This document shows positions 48,640 through 61,089 of a DNA stretch of 64,000 nucleotides, piece after piece. This DNA comes from Misgurnus anguillicaudatus. Its lineage: Eukaryota > Chordata > Actinopteri > Cypriniformes > Cobitidae. The position numbers and the translations under genes were made by a program. The DNA lies in the NCBI RefSeq assembly GCF_027580225.2, contig NC_073342.2:12931001-12995000 (forward strand), written 5' to 3'. The notes below the pieces were generated by a model. That model was not told the DNA's origin. It was given only the letters and a program-made list of their open reading frames with translations, and did not search any database. Every line of letters begins with the position of its first letter. Position 1 is the stretch's first letter.

Positions 48640-49390
48640 GAAATATAACAGAATCCAACTAGAGCTTTATAAACAGAGGCCGACGGCACGTCTCAGGGCT
48701 GGCAGCGACCTTTTTGTTAACAAATGACATTTCCTTCTGAGAGTTATTTTGTGCTTGTAAGAAAAGTTTGAGGGTCAAATCAGGCCTGCAAATCGATCGA
48801 AAATCCTCAGGGACCAAGATTTTTCTTTGCTTTGACATACTAATATTGAAAACTCATTACGAAAACATCAGCGGAGATATTTGTGAGGGAACATATTAAT
48901 ATGTTCAGAAGTGAAAATGATTTACCAAGGCAATTTAAAAGTCACGACCTCAGTATAAGATAACTCTAATTACTGATGTATTGATTAGCGCATTTTACAA
49001 TTAGATATGTGATGTTTTTTTCAAGGACTGCATAATCAGATTAATTCTTACTGGATTGAAAACGTCTTTTCATGTGCATAAGCGGGCTGTCATCAGTCTG
49101 TGGGTGTGCAGTGAACTAAGACAGTGCTCTATCTTGCTTGATGGACAGATAAGGTGATCTCTCGGCACGAGCTGTTTTGGTTCAATACTTTGACCGTCTT
49201 GTGTGTGATCCTTGCTACTCCAAATCCGTTCCGATGGCTCTTAGCAAACAGAAGTCTGGTTTCTGCTATCTGTTTCTGTACTCCTGTACTTCTCTTTGTT
49301 GCAATTGTTTGAAACTGTGCACATCATCTCTGATCGAATCACTGGTTATGTCCTTGAGCTAAGCAATGTTTGTTAATGAGAGCTGCATAT
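48640..49390. promoter_or_regulatory. Repeat-free island, candidate conserved non-coding element
   Basis: Complex sequence without ORF or foldback, rich in homeodomain cores (CTAATTACTG near 48966, TGATTAGCGC near 48982, CAATTAGA near 48999, GATTAATTC near 49038). It is placed between two repeats. Function is inferred. Confidence 0.3.
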
Positions 49391-49799
49391 TGCCAGGTTT
49401 AACTCTTTCCATGCCAACAATGAGTAATCTCGTCAATTAATCTCTTGAAAAGCACCCCCACTCTAGCCCAATCCATGAAAAGACCTACTTTCACTAAAAG
49501 GGTTGTTTTTACTAAACCATTTAGAGTATACGCATACCTATGGTATCATTAGAAAGAAGACACTTTGAGCTTCATTTTCCAGGTTTCAAAATTAAGTTAA
49601 AAATTTTAAAAAGGCTGAAGTACAATGGAATAAAACTTTTTTTGCAAAACATCTAACATTTTTTATTACTAAAAATCTTAATGATAAATATGTGTGTGAA
49701 ACCTAGAAATGCAGTAATCACAAAGTCACAAGTCTAAAGAAGTTATTTTTCACGTTTGAGGCCCAAAAATGAGGTTCTTGCAAGGGCTCTTCTTATAAT

Positions 49800-50205
49800 G
49801 CTGCGTTTACACCAGACGCGGTAGACGCGGCAAGCGCGAGTGATTTACATGTTAAGTCAATGCAAAGACGCGATTAGGCATCCTGCGGCGAGGTACATGC
49901 GGTAGGCATGGTGCGAATGCCGCGGAGCGTTGCCGCGGGAAACGCGCAAGTTGAAAAATCTGAACTTCTGCGGATTTCCGCTGCGTTAACCAATCAGGAC
50001 CTTGCTGTAGTAGTGACGTGATTACAGGAAGCGAGCGGAGTGGCGGAGTCTCAGCGGAGTCGCAGAAGCCCCTCCCACAACACGAATTTCCGCATGAATG
50101 TCTTAAATGACTAGAATTTGAAGCGAGTGAACTCAAATGTGCAAGTGTCCAACTACGTGCGAATAGCGCGTTTTTGCCGCCTCTACTGCAGCTGGTGGGA
50201 ATGCA
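49800..50205. repeat. Foldback MITE, ACACCAGACGCGG family, copy 2
   Basis: GCTGCGTTTACACCAGACGC at the left is mirrored by GCCTCTACTGCAGCTGGTGG at the right. The interior (GGAAACGCGCAAGTTGAAAA, ACCAATCAGGA) matches the inverted interior of 45361-45788. Confidence 0.65.
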
Positions 50206-51049
50206 CCATCAGACTAGTGCCTTTTCTAAGTGCTAGTCAGCCCCAAAATAAAAGTCTTTGTTTACATGCATACACGTTCTTTCTTATTATTATTTATACT
50301 TATGTTAGCATATAAAATGCAGTTTCCGCACCAGGAAATATAACGTCACACAAAGATCGTTGGATTCTTTAGCTAATTGGCTACACGTTCTGTCTATCAT
50401 TATTTTTCATGAAGTCATTGGAGGAACGAGCGAGTCAAATGACGTCACGATTTTTGACAGCGCTGTTTGGATATTATGTATTATACTCCCGCCTACTTTT
50501 AGAAACAAAGTTTGACTGCGGGTTTATGCGTTTACTAGAACCTAAAGTGTAATCTTATATACAGTGTATAATAGCATAAATAGTCCCCAAATTGTAAATT
50601 ATATTCTATTACAAGATGTTCATGCGAAATCTGATGTAAACAACAGAATATATATCTATATTTCACGGATTATTCGCATTTGTGGACAAAAAAGTTCATT
50701 AGATGTATTATATTAGAAGGTTTTATGGGTTATTCACACATCTGAAACAGACTGGATTCGACTCGCGATCGTTATATCAACACAAAGGTAAGAAGTCCCG
50801 TTTATATTTTGCATGTTGTCTTCCAGACTTCTGTCACAAAATACTACATTTATGATGCTAGAGCATCTGTATCTCAAAACAAAAAACATACACTGGTGCT
50901 AAACCCGTAGACCTTTAAAACGTTGTATAGTAATGTTAATATTATTAATGTTTGTAGACAGTAAGCTATATAGATATTGTTAGCAGCGTTAAAAAAACTG
51001 ACGTCATCCCGCCCACGAATTAGTGCGCGTCGAGAGGTTAAGAGAAAAC

Positions 51050-52306
51050 TAGGGCTGTGAAAATAACGCATTAATTCGATTAATTAATCTGAGAAAAAAT
51101 AACGCAGATTAATCCATTCCGTATTGAACCTGGATACATTCTAGCCACCATTTGACTGTAAAATAAAGGAGGTAGACGAGAACGCTCTAGCGGTGACTGG
51201 ATCATTGACTGGAACATTTACTTATAAAAAAAACGGCCTGATGGAAGTGATGATAAAAATAAAGTATGCAACGTCTGCAGCAAAGAATTTGCATATCATA
51301 GAGTTCGTCCACTCTAAAGTACCACATCATACAAAGCACATGGATTAAAGTTCTCCGTCCTTACACGGATTTCCGTCAATTGCAAAATTATTAAATTAAC
51401 TTTTCATAAATACGACGTGTATTCAGCTTTTTAAGTGGGATGTGATCAAAACCTGGAGTGGAGCAAAATCACGTTCCTCTCTCCACTGTAAGCTTTCTGT
51501 AATCACTACGCACCGGATCCACTCCGGGTTTTCTGGCTGTAGCGCGTAAGATGAGGTAAAACTTTATTTCAGCTAGCATGGACATACTTATAATGCAGGA
51601 AGGCTACGAAGTTTTGGAGATCGATAAAGGTGTAAAAGACCAATGGAGATTGACTTGGCTTAGCGGAATGATGAAGATTGGGATCAGAAAACCAAATATA
51701 GCACAGTATAGGTGTCCTGTATTTTGTGGGTAAACGATTTCTCTCGTACGTGATTGCTCGCGTCCCGTTTTTGACTGCTACGTTGATCAAACCAGTGGCT
51801 GATAAAACGGGTTTGTTAAACTAGTGAGTACACTTCATGTGGTGCCACAAGAACCAATAAGCAGATGACATCCAAATCCCGTGAGAGCAGTTCGAGAAAT
51901 CATAACAGAAGACTGCTTTCTAAATGCTCTCGCGGTACTTTGATGTCATCCACCTGTCGGGTTCTTTATTTAAGGTTTATGTTCAATTGCACAAAAAAGC
52001 CCTGCAATTGATATTGCACTGTTAAACTTTTGGTAAATAATCTTCCTGAAGCACTTTATTTCCTTAGCATATTACTTTAGGTTATTTTTGTTGATTGTTA
52101 TAGCCATTATTTGAACAGTGAAAATACTGTAATAATAAAAGAGTTTTTGAGCTTCATTGTCACTAATGCTGATTATTCACTGATTTATTTAAAAAGAAAT
52201 ATTTAATACTTTCACAGCAAAAATTATGTAGGCGATTAATTTAGATTAATTAATCACAGAGTATGTAATTAATTAGATTAAAAATTTTAATCGATTCACA
52301 GCCCTA
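51050..52306. mobile_element. hAT element with perfect TSD and BED zinc-finger relic
   Basis: Ends TAGGGCTGTGAAAATAACGC and TTTTAATCGATTCACAGCCCTA are inverted. GAGAAAAC duplicates flank it (51042-51049, 52307-52314). Plus-strand codons from about 51261 read KVCNVCSKEFAYHR, the start of a BED finger (C-x2-C) as found in hAT transposases and ZBED proteins, then break. No intact transposase remains. Confidence 0.85.
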
Positions 52307-52948
52307 GAGAAAACGCTTCCTTGCCAAAGACAGTTTTTACGGCAATCCATATTTCCGCTATTATGCATTAGGTGGCATTCTTACCCAGCTTGAAGCATCC
52401 ACTGATCCAAAAACAGTAAAAACTCTGTGTATGTTTTGATCATTCTGAATCTGATCTCTAACTAAAGTCTATTACAACATTGTAAAGTAATTTGGCATTT
52501 TTAAAGAAACCTATCCATATTTGAGGGGTGATAAAAAGAGAACAAATGAAGATAGGATGAAATTTTTTTTAAGCAGAGGGTCTGTTCTTTCATTTGATAT
52601 ATTGTATGTTTATATCTAAAGAAGTAAATGTTCGTAAGGCATTTAACTTTTGTGTAGATCATAAAAAATGCTGGCGCTGGCTGGGTGATGCAATGGCAAT
52701 GCATTTATGGGTAGTGTTATTATTAAAGCGCATACAAAAAAATCGTACATAAAACTTTTAATAAAAAGTTGACTGGAACAATTTTCAGCCCTTGTTCTTG
52801 TTACAAAGTAAATGTTTGGGTTTGCATAAACCATGCATACGCACAAACACACAAACCCACGTCTGATCTTATTGATCCTGCTTAGTGGTTTAACACGGAG
52901 ACAAACATGAGTCAAATAAAGGGAATCACTTAGCGTAGCTGTCCTGTG

Positions 52949-53113
52949 TTTAATCAAATACAAGTCGAATTAGTCAAAGTGCGCCTGCACTTGTGTAGCT
53001 CATTTATGGTCTCTTTCACACACGCACACACACAAACGGCACACTCTCGTAGTAGTCTATTAGTTCTGTATTCCAGTATAAGGAAGACAGATGTATAAAA
53101 AGCGCAGGAGATG
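52949..53113 (-). other. furina: furin 3' UTR (minimum), variant polyadenylation signal
   Basis: Downstream of the furin stop on the minus strand a variant ATTAAA hexamer occurs at 52954-52949. A CA-rich tract (53017-53035) lies between. A longer 3' UTR running further left is possible; mammalian FURIN has a long one. Confidence 0.3.
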
Positions 53114-56100
53114 CTACAAAGCACTCTGAGTTCGTATAAAAGCAGTCTTTTCGCTGTGATACTCCAGCTCTTCGCTGTCCGACTCCGAGTTCATCCCACC
53201 CGCTGCATCGTCGTCCCCCCACACAGTGGGGATCCCTCGATATGATACCTTCCCTTGGCCCAGTCCAAAGCCAAACCCTACTCGTATCCCACCTCCCCTA
53301 GAATTTGTCACTGGCAGTTTGGTCCTCCTACAAAAAGGGACGCCGGCCACTCCGGAGTGCAGCTGCAACAGAACGAAAACAGCTGCAAAAGTAGCCAAGA
53401 TGAAGGCACAGCTGAGCACCGCCACCAGCGCTGGCAATTTCGAGGGCAGTTTGGGCTCAAGCGATCCCCCCTCTGAACCCGAATCCCCCTCGCCATTTAC
53501 TCTGTGATGGAGCACGGGAATGCTGGGAGATTTTCGCTGCACCTGGTTCTGGTGCATGCAAGAAGTGACAACAAGGTGACTGTGTGGAGGGCACGAAAGA
53601 CATTCGTCTTCTCCCGGCCCTGAGCACATCAGACAGGCCGGGTGACAGGGCAGACAGGCCTGCACGGTGGAGTGCTCTACCCAGTTGTCCAAAGATAAAT
53701 TGAGGACCTGCGGACCGGAGCTGAAGCCGGGAGGGCAGGACTTCACGCAGCCTTGCAAGTAAAGCGAGAAACCAGTGCTGCATTCTGGAAACAGAGAGCG
53801 GAAAACAACTTTGTCAAATATTTTGCATTGAAATTGAAAGAGAATGGCATTCAAAGTATTCAGTATCCGTCATGTGAAAGAATATTTAAATAATGCAGGA
53901 TGGTGTGAAAAGTATGATAATATTGATAAATAAATAAAAATTCTGCCTGCAGGGCCTTGTGTCAGCACGAAAGAAAAGTTGCTTCAGAGACGACGAAAGG
54001 TATTAAATAGTCATGAAGGAATATAAAAATAAAATGCTTCTTATAAAGAATAACAACATGCACTTATGAATCATGCAACACAAAAGCTTTAGATATGCAC
54101 GGACAGAAAAGCAATTCGTGCAGCTAAACTTGCAATGCATTCGAGTCTGCCTAAGGTGCAAAAAAACGTCCCTTTATAAAGTTAAATTTGATGTTTGAAT
54201 GGGATAAATTGGGTGATGTACTGTACTTAGTTTCACCTTGAAAAAATCTGCAGTCACAGTAAGAGCACCTTGTGAAAAATGAGTGAAATAATTTTAGGTT
54301 CGTCCTTGAGCGTTGCAGTTATGAGAAGCTGTCGGCACCGTATGGCTTCGTGACGGAGATATCCATCATCGCTTGGTAACTTTTAACAGGGTAAACTTAA
54401 GCGTTCCAACTAAACAAAATGAAGTTTGTTTACTGACCTCTAGAGGTTACGGGGAAGGTAACCTTGTGTAAGGAAAGGCCAGAGATTTTAAAAACCTTTC
54501 TCCTTCTTTAATAATGCAAACCTTTCTGGCACCACAGTGTTTTGCAATATTCATATTCATAAACATATATTAATATTTATAAGGAGAGAGTAGTCTGAGA
54601 CTAAGACTAAGAGAATTTTTTATATGACAGGATGTTCACAAATTAGCTACTTTGTGCATGCGTGTGCGTAAATTTTCCATCTGTTTGAAAAATTAAGGAA
54701 AGCCTCCTAAAGTAGTCTAAATATTTTGTTTATTTACTCATTCTGATGTCTTTCTAAAGCTAGATACTGTTCATTTTACAAAGGGAAACGTAACATACTT
54801 CCTAAAAACTCATTATGCAGCATCTCCAAAAAAGTAAACCCAGCAAGCAATACCTGCCATTTCACAGTTAACTATAGCCACTCATAGTCCAGCTATGAGT
54901 AACCAACTTCTAGCCAAAATAAACGTAAAATGTTGGTAGTTTTTGCCAAAATTACTGTGAGATGTGTGATATTGCATCATGTAAGCAAAGTAAACAGTGA
55001 TACAAGGTGTTTGGTTTTCATTTATTTTTGGGCTATGGTTAGACCTCTATAAACTTTTTTCTGACAGCCCAAATTTTGCCTTGTTTTATCCTAGACATCT
55101 GGACTGTGTCTGGACGATTATTAGACGCCTTTTAAACGCAAAATTGCTTGCTGGGATGTACGACACTTACATGATAGCTTTGTATGACAAACAAACCCAC
55201 ATTTATGTCACACTGTAAAATAAAAGGTTTGTTGTTTTAACTAAAAAAGGTAAGTGTTCGTGCTGCATTCAAATTTTGAGTAAATTCACCTTAAAAATAT
55301 TAGTTGACAACATTATTTTTAAAGGAACACGCCGCTTTTTTGGGACTTTAGCTTATTCACCATATCCCCCAGAGTTAGATAAGTCCATACATACCCTTTT
55401 CATCCCCGTACAAGCCATAACTCTGTCTGATGCACCTACTGCTAGCCTAGCTTAGCACAAAGACTGGAAGTAAATGGTTCCAGCTAGCATACTGTTCCCA
55501 ATAAGTGACAAAATAACATCAACATTTTCCTATTCATATGTTGGGATTTGTATAGTCACAGCATGTACAAATAACAAGCCCTGTGTCTTAATTAGTTCCC
55601 TAGCTCCCGAGGTCGTGAATCAGTATATTGTGTACACCATACAGGTTCCCCTGTTTCCAGATGGCGGCTCTATTGGACGCATTCGGTCCAATGAACTACC
55701 GTAGCCAAGGCGACATCTAGTGTACATATCTATGTTTATTGAGTTGGCTCACGTGATTTTCGGTTGGTGAGCTTCAGAAAAGGTCACGTGATTTCTGATA
55801 AGGAAACATAGGGACCATCAATGCTCACTGATTTTTGCATTGCATTGTGGGAATTTTTAGGGAACGAACGTTTCAGTGCACTGGAAGGATTTTGTGGTTG
55901 AGACAGCCCTTAAAATGTCCGACTCCTTGATCAGTGCCCTGACTACTCATCATTTAACTGTATACATACTCGGAACTATATTCTCAAGCCGCATTCAGAC
56001 AGCCAGCGATGCTATCACTGTGTGTCGCCCGTCTCTTTCAATGATGCGTTTCTAAATCTGCTTGTCATAAACAAATGAGTACTATCCATGCCAGTAACTG

Positions 56101-59100
56101 ACAAGAGAAGGATGAGGTGAACTCCACTGGTTCGTTCTCATTGGTAGTCGCTCCCGAAATTCGCTCGATATTTGCATAAAGTTAAACTTTTCTTAACTTT
56201 CTCGCGTCGCAGGACACGCCCATACAGTCGCCAACGGTCACTTTCGCTCATGTCGCCGGAAGTCGCCTGGTTTCCATTGAAATGAATGAGATTGCGTCGC
56301 TCTGCTACTGCTGGTCGCTGTCTGTCTGAATGGGGCTTCAGAGGGCAAAGCACTGGTACTTGGGCGAAGTGATTTGCTCGCAGCACCTGAGAAGCCCCGT
56401 GGTGAGGAGCAGAGAGTTCACGTGTTGCGTGTTTGTCACTTATAGGGAGCAGTATGCTAGCTGGAGCCATTTACTTCCAGTCTTTGTGCTAAGCTAGGTT
56501 AGCGGTGGGTGCGTCAGACAGAGTTACAGCATGCATAGATATGAAAAAGGTATGTATGGACTTATCTAACTCTGGGGGATACAGTGAATAAGCCCAAAAA
56601 GTTGCCGTGTTCCTTTAAGTTGAATAACTCAAAATTTTAAGACAGCATGAACGCCTTCTTTTTTACAAACAAATCTTTTTTTTTTACAGTGCATACCTTG
56701 TAAATATCCTCAATCCCATTTATCTAAAAAATTATGCAGATTTGACATCATAACATTTAATAATCATTTTATTTTTTAGGACAAAATGTGACCATGGACC
56801 ACAAAACCAGTCGTAAGGGTACTTTTTAACATTTGGACTCGATCAGGGTTTAAGTATTAATACATATAACACATATTTAAAATTAATTATTAAATGAATA
56901 TATCTTTCAAAACAAACAAAAAAAACTTACTGAAATTTAGAATTGCTGTTTTGGAAATGTATGATTTACCTGGTAATTCATGTTGCTTATCAAAGATTCT
57001 TTAAATGCTGTTTGTCCACTGAATTAAATAGCTTTGCAATGTATCACATTACATTGTCAGTCAAGGAGTGCCATTAGATACTGTCTAGTTTATACAGGCG
57101 CTGCAGCTCCCCCTTGTGTTTTTAGAGAGAAATGCAATCATTGCGGTGATCTGAAATCATCGCAATGAGGTCAAACAATGGCGATGAGACTGTAATTTAA
57201 TCAATGTGACAGCCCTATAAACAATGCCAATGAATGGCTGTTTAGATTATAGTCTCACTTAAAACGAGGATACTTGGACCTGGAAATGGCATTCCTTAGG
57301 TCACAACTTAACAAGCAGATTGCATTTTGATAATTGCAAACTAACATTTAAAGCGACAAACAAAATCCCTGATTTTCCATGACTTGGACTTGGAATTTTA
57401 AAATTCCATGATATTCCAGAAATTCCATGACACGTGGGAACCCTGCGAGATACCACGATTCGAAAATCTAATTGAATCTAATTGTGAGAAAAAAATCTAA
57501 ATTTTAAGAAAAATCGCATTTTAAAGATCACAGATGAAATCTCTAGAAACTCATTTTCCAAGGAAAACCTTTGTTATAGCTATAATACATACAGCTATGT
57601 GTTTTTGGCTTTATCTAATATACTCATATGACTTACGGTCCAGGGTCACAAATGTCCTTTTTAGGATTGCATATGTTTATGCACTTTTTCAGGTTTAGGG
57701 TACGTATGTCTTACCAATGCAGATCTGCTGGGTGTCAAAGGTTTTGCAGCTATTGTTTGATGGTCGGGTGTAGTCTGAAACGAATGGATCTGTGGCGCTA
57801 GAGCCGGTCCCATACAGGATGAGTGTAAACTGAGACAGAACACCTGTGGAGAAGACACAAACCACCATCATTGAAATTCAGTCACAAGTAAAAGAAAATT
57901 TCAGAACGAACGTTACCATAGTCATTCAGTCCAACAACGTTTTCGATCTCCACGGTCCACTCTCCCCGAGGATCCTCATCCCAGGAGTGTGTGGTCATAA
58001 ACGCCCAGTCGTTAAAGCCTTCAGCCGAATTGTCCTGAGGCCTGAATAGATACCACAAGCGTAAATGTACGTAATACAAACGTGTGTGTTTTTACAATAC
58101 AAACAATCATGTTTCGTAGAACATCTGTGAGATGTTTATTGTAGGTGATGAACCGTTTCCATGTGCCTGAATAAATACACGAGTTGAATTCTTTTACGAT
58201 CGCCTACTGAGAGCCAATAAGTTGTTTTGAGTTGAAGTGTCGTTACGCAGGTATTGATTGTATGTGAATGTGTGTTTGCTGGAGAGCTGCCGTTCAAAAG
58301 GGCTTCTCAGGGAGCTGATGAGATGACATATTCAAGTACATGTTTACCGTGGAGCCAGCAGCGTGGAACGAGTCCCCAGTGGGCTGATGAGGTGAATTGC
58401 CAGGTTCCCCCTGTGGTTATAAGACAGCGTGAGTCTGGCCTGCACGTGTTCGAGAGAGCTCACAAAGTCCAGCTGCCCAGAGCAGGCATCCACAGATCTG
58501 CTGAAGATCAGGTGGTTTTTGATATCCCTACGAAAAAAGAATCAAATCAGTATTTCCATTCATTACACCAATGAATCATTCACAATTCATGTGGTGATTT
58601 TTAAAATAAGCAATTAAGCTAAATGTTCTTGAAACATAATTGATTTTAAATGAATTATGTGTTGAATCATGGCTAATGAAAATTAGCCCATATTTAAAAA
58701 AATGTATTTCAGCCAAACACAGTCTGAGTTATATATCAAATAATATCTTGGCTCATTTACAGTTATATGTCTTCTGAGGTGATGCAATGGATTTTTTGTA
58801 ATGTTGGGTCAGAGGTCAACCTTCCACCTGACCTCTAAACCCCCATGAACACGCGTGTGGCCATAGTTTATACATTTTGAAATATAAATGCTTTCTTTCA
58901 AAAACTAATATAATATTTTTTTATAACTGCATGGATTAGTTTTGGATGGATGGTGCACTTTTTCGAAATTTAAAAATGGGGCACTATCCAATGCCATTAT
59001 AAAGCTGAAAAGAGCCAGGAGATTATTTAATATACGTAGCTCTGCCTGTGTTTGGCTGAAAGATGAAAGTCTTTATACACCTACAGTATGATAGCTTGAG

Positions 59101-61032
59101 GGTAACTGTTCCTTTGAAGTATTATATTCAAATGTATGTAGCAAAAACAGAAAATGCATAAAAAATTATATATTTTGTCTGATTCCCTGACAAAATAATG
59201 AGTTTAAAAGGACTGCAGCTTGACTGCTCCTCAGGTAGCTGACATTAGCAACCAAAAGCCATTGTCTGGTTACGAGTTTTAATACCAAGGTTTTAATGAG
59301 TCAAGGTTTTAAAACCACTAACATTTTCTGTGATACCGTTTCCAAGGTATGAGCTGTGTTTACACTAAATTAATAAAATCATTATGTCATGTAATAATCG
59401 ATGTTTACATTTAATATACAGTACTGTGCAAAAGTTTTAGGCCACCACCACCACCAGCTTTGTTGTTTTAGCAAAGTTATAAAGAGCTTCACAGATCCAA
59501 AATCAAAACTGACCTGTATTGCAGTGTGTCATGTAGCTCTCCATCAATGTAAACAATGTGCAAAGTAGTTGAACCAAAAAGTGCACAATTAATAAAGTTA
59601 TTGGCTTCTAAAGTAGGGAGTCGACTCTGAATCGCTGAAACGAGTCGTCATATGGACTAAATCTCCTGCGTGACTTTATCCACGTAATACCAACACTTTG
59701 CATAATAATCTCCGTCTACAGCCTTGCCCGCGAGAGAAACGAAAACTATGACCTGCCCATAGAGACTTCAGCTAGTTAGTGTGTAAACATCATATCACGC
59801 TTTGTTTTCAGTTTGTGTTGTTTTCACTACCAAAGGATGAAGATGTATGAAGAATCAGTGGTTAAAATTACTTTTTCAAGGAAGGATTTACTAAACGTTT
59901 GGCTGTGAAGAATCAGTGGTTAAAATTACTTTTTCATGGAGGGATTTACTAGACATTTGGCAATGAAAGATGGTTCAGTACCCAATTTATTTGAAACAAC
60001 ATGCGTCTCCTAACCACAACCAGTAAATATGATTATAGCTACATACTTGCTTAAATGAGTGTAAAAATGTTAATGTCTGTCGTCGTTTTTATTGCTTGGA
60101 TTGACGATGAATGATGTCATTGTTTAAACTCTTAATATACTGTCAGAGAGTCACGTTAGCAAGCGGCTAACGCATGCTCACTTAGGGTTTTGCTATGACC
60201 CGGTTAGCTTACATAAATGCTTAAATGAGTGTAAAATCTTAGTTTCTATCGTCGTTTTTATTGCTTGGATTAATGATGACTGATGCCGATAATGTCTTCT
60301 CAGTAAATCATGTTAGCACTTGATCAATACATGTTCTGTGCGGTGACTCTGTCAGTTGACCAATCAAAGCAGAGTAGGCTAATGAAAGGTGGGGTTTAGG
60401 CAGACTGAGTCGTTGAACGGCTTCACACAAATCGTTAGGGGAAATCGTCTGAGAAATGGGGTAATTTTAAATTTATATTTAGCGAAAATTGCAGTGTTTT
60501 TTGACCTTGCATGCATTTAAACCTGTTGTCCAGGACTAAACAGTGATAGGACGCTTAAAATTGGCATCTTACTGGCTCTTTAAAGTCCATCCATATTTAT
60601 TTAAGGTTATCATACCACCAAAATCTCATACCGCCCCTTGCATAGCCAATAGAAACCCTGTGTACTGATGTTCTGGTGTGTTTCACCGCCCTTACCTGGG
60701 CTCAGTCAGCATATTAATGATACATTTGTGCTGCGGCCCCACGCTGGTCCAATTCTGGGCCGATGTAACGATTGCGCTGGCATCCAGCAGGCCATAGCCA
60801 TAAGAATGGCTTACTGCCAAAGACAGAGAGAAAGAGAGCGAGTCATGAGGTCAGATGTGTCCATCAAGCAAATGAATGCAGCTGTAACCATTCCACCACT
60901 CTGATTGGTTACGTGAACTGTCATTTACCCAGGCGCCCCACACCGTTGGTCCTCCAGTCGTTAGTTATTAGGTGGGCGGGACGTGAAGTTCTCACCACCA
61001 GATGCTGCATATCTCTCCAGGTCAGATTCATG
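53114..61032 (-). CDS. furina: Furin proprotein convertase, C-terminal six exons (partial gene)
   Basis: Six minus-strand exons, 61032-60929, 60813-60696, 58527-58348, 58041-57917, 57843-57715 and 53784-53114 (stop included), join in frame to about 441 residues. They cover the end of the subtilisin domain after the catalytic Ser (NLTWRDMQHLVV, ...SHSYGYGLLDA), the P domain (ARLTLSYNHRGNLAIHL, GFNDWAFMTTHSWDEDP), the Cys-rich region (CSTGFSLY... CHPACLMC... CLSCPPH), a transmembrane helix (LPALVAVLSCAFILATF...) and a cytoplasmic tail. The tail keeps a YxxPhi-like YRGI, an acidic SESDSEE casein-kinase-2-type cluster and the conserved TAFIRTQSAL end, which in the family direct TGN/endosome cycling. 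The catalytic triad and propeptide lie beyond the right edge. The family cleaves secretory precursors after R-X-K/R-R. Oddities: human RGD reads RGN, and the tail has a Gly/Phe-rich insert before YRGI. Teleosts have two furin copies; 'furina' is a guess from synteny. Confidence 0.93.
55319..56618. repeat. TTAA-flanked 1.3-kb foldback, last furin intron
   Basis: TTAAAGGAACACGCCGCTTT and AAGTTGCCGTGTTCCTTTAA are inverted and TTAA-bounded. The arms match over 150 bp or more (GGTTCCAGCTAGCATACTG at 55477 is mirrored by CAGTATGCTAGCTGGAGCC at 56450). The loop contains unrelated GC-rich sequence with a further inverted pair. Confidence 0.85.
58707..59062. repeat. Inverted-repeat MITE in a furin intron
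   Basis: TTTCAGCCAAACACAGTCTG is mirrored by GCCTGTGTTTGGCTGAAA. It is 356 bp long and AT-rich inside. Confidence 0.6.
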
Positions 61033-61089
61033 CTGCGTGTCACACAAAACAGAAAATTGATATGAAGATTACGCTGCGGCAGGGCGGTG

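Larger units (their letters stand above)
42651..53100. other. man2a2-furin tail-to-tail intergenic region
   Basis: About 10 kb between two convergent genes. Neither strand shows coding exons; in particular nothing resembling the F-BAR, SH2 or kinase domains of FES, which sits between these genes in human, was recognised. Roughly half is foldback or hAT-type repeats, annotated separately. Two stretches that look repeat-free, 46450-47330 and 48640-49390, stand out. Confidence 0.6.

Noticed and set aside
42651..53100. Search for fes exons (F-BAR, SH2, kinase) between man2a2 and furin
   Set aside because: No splice-bounded ORF with kinase or SH2 motifs on either strand; small ORFs fall within repeats or lack family resemblance.
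53226..53507. Plus-strand ORFs of 73-93 codons
   Set aside because: They are shadows antisense to the furin last exon.
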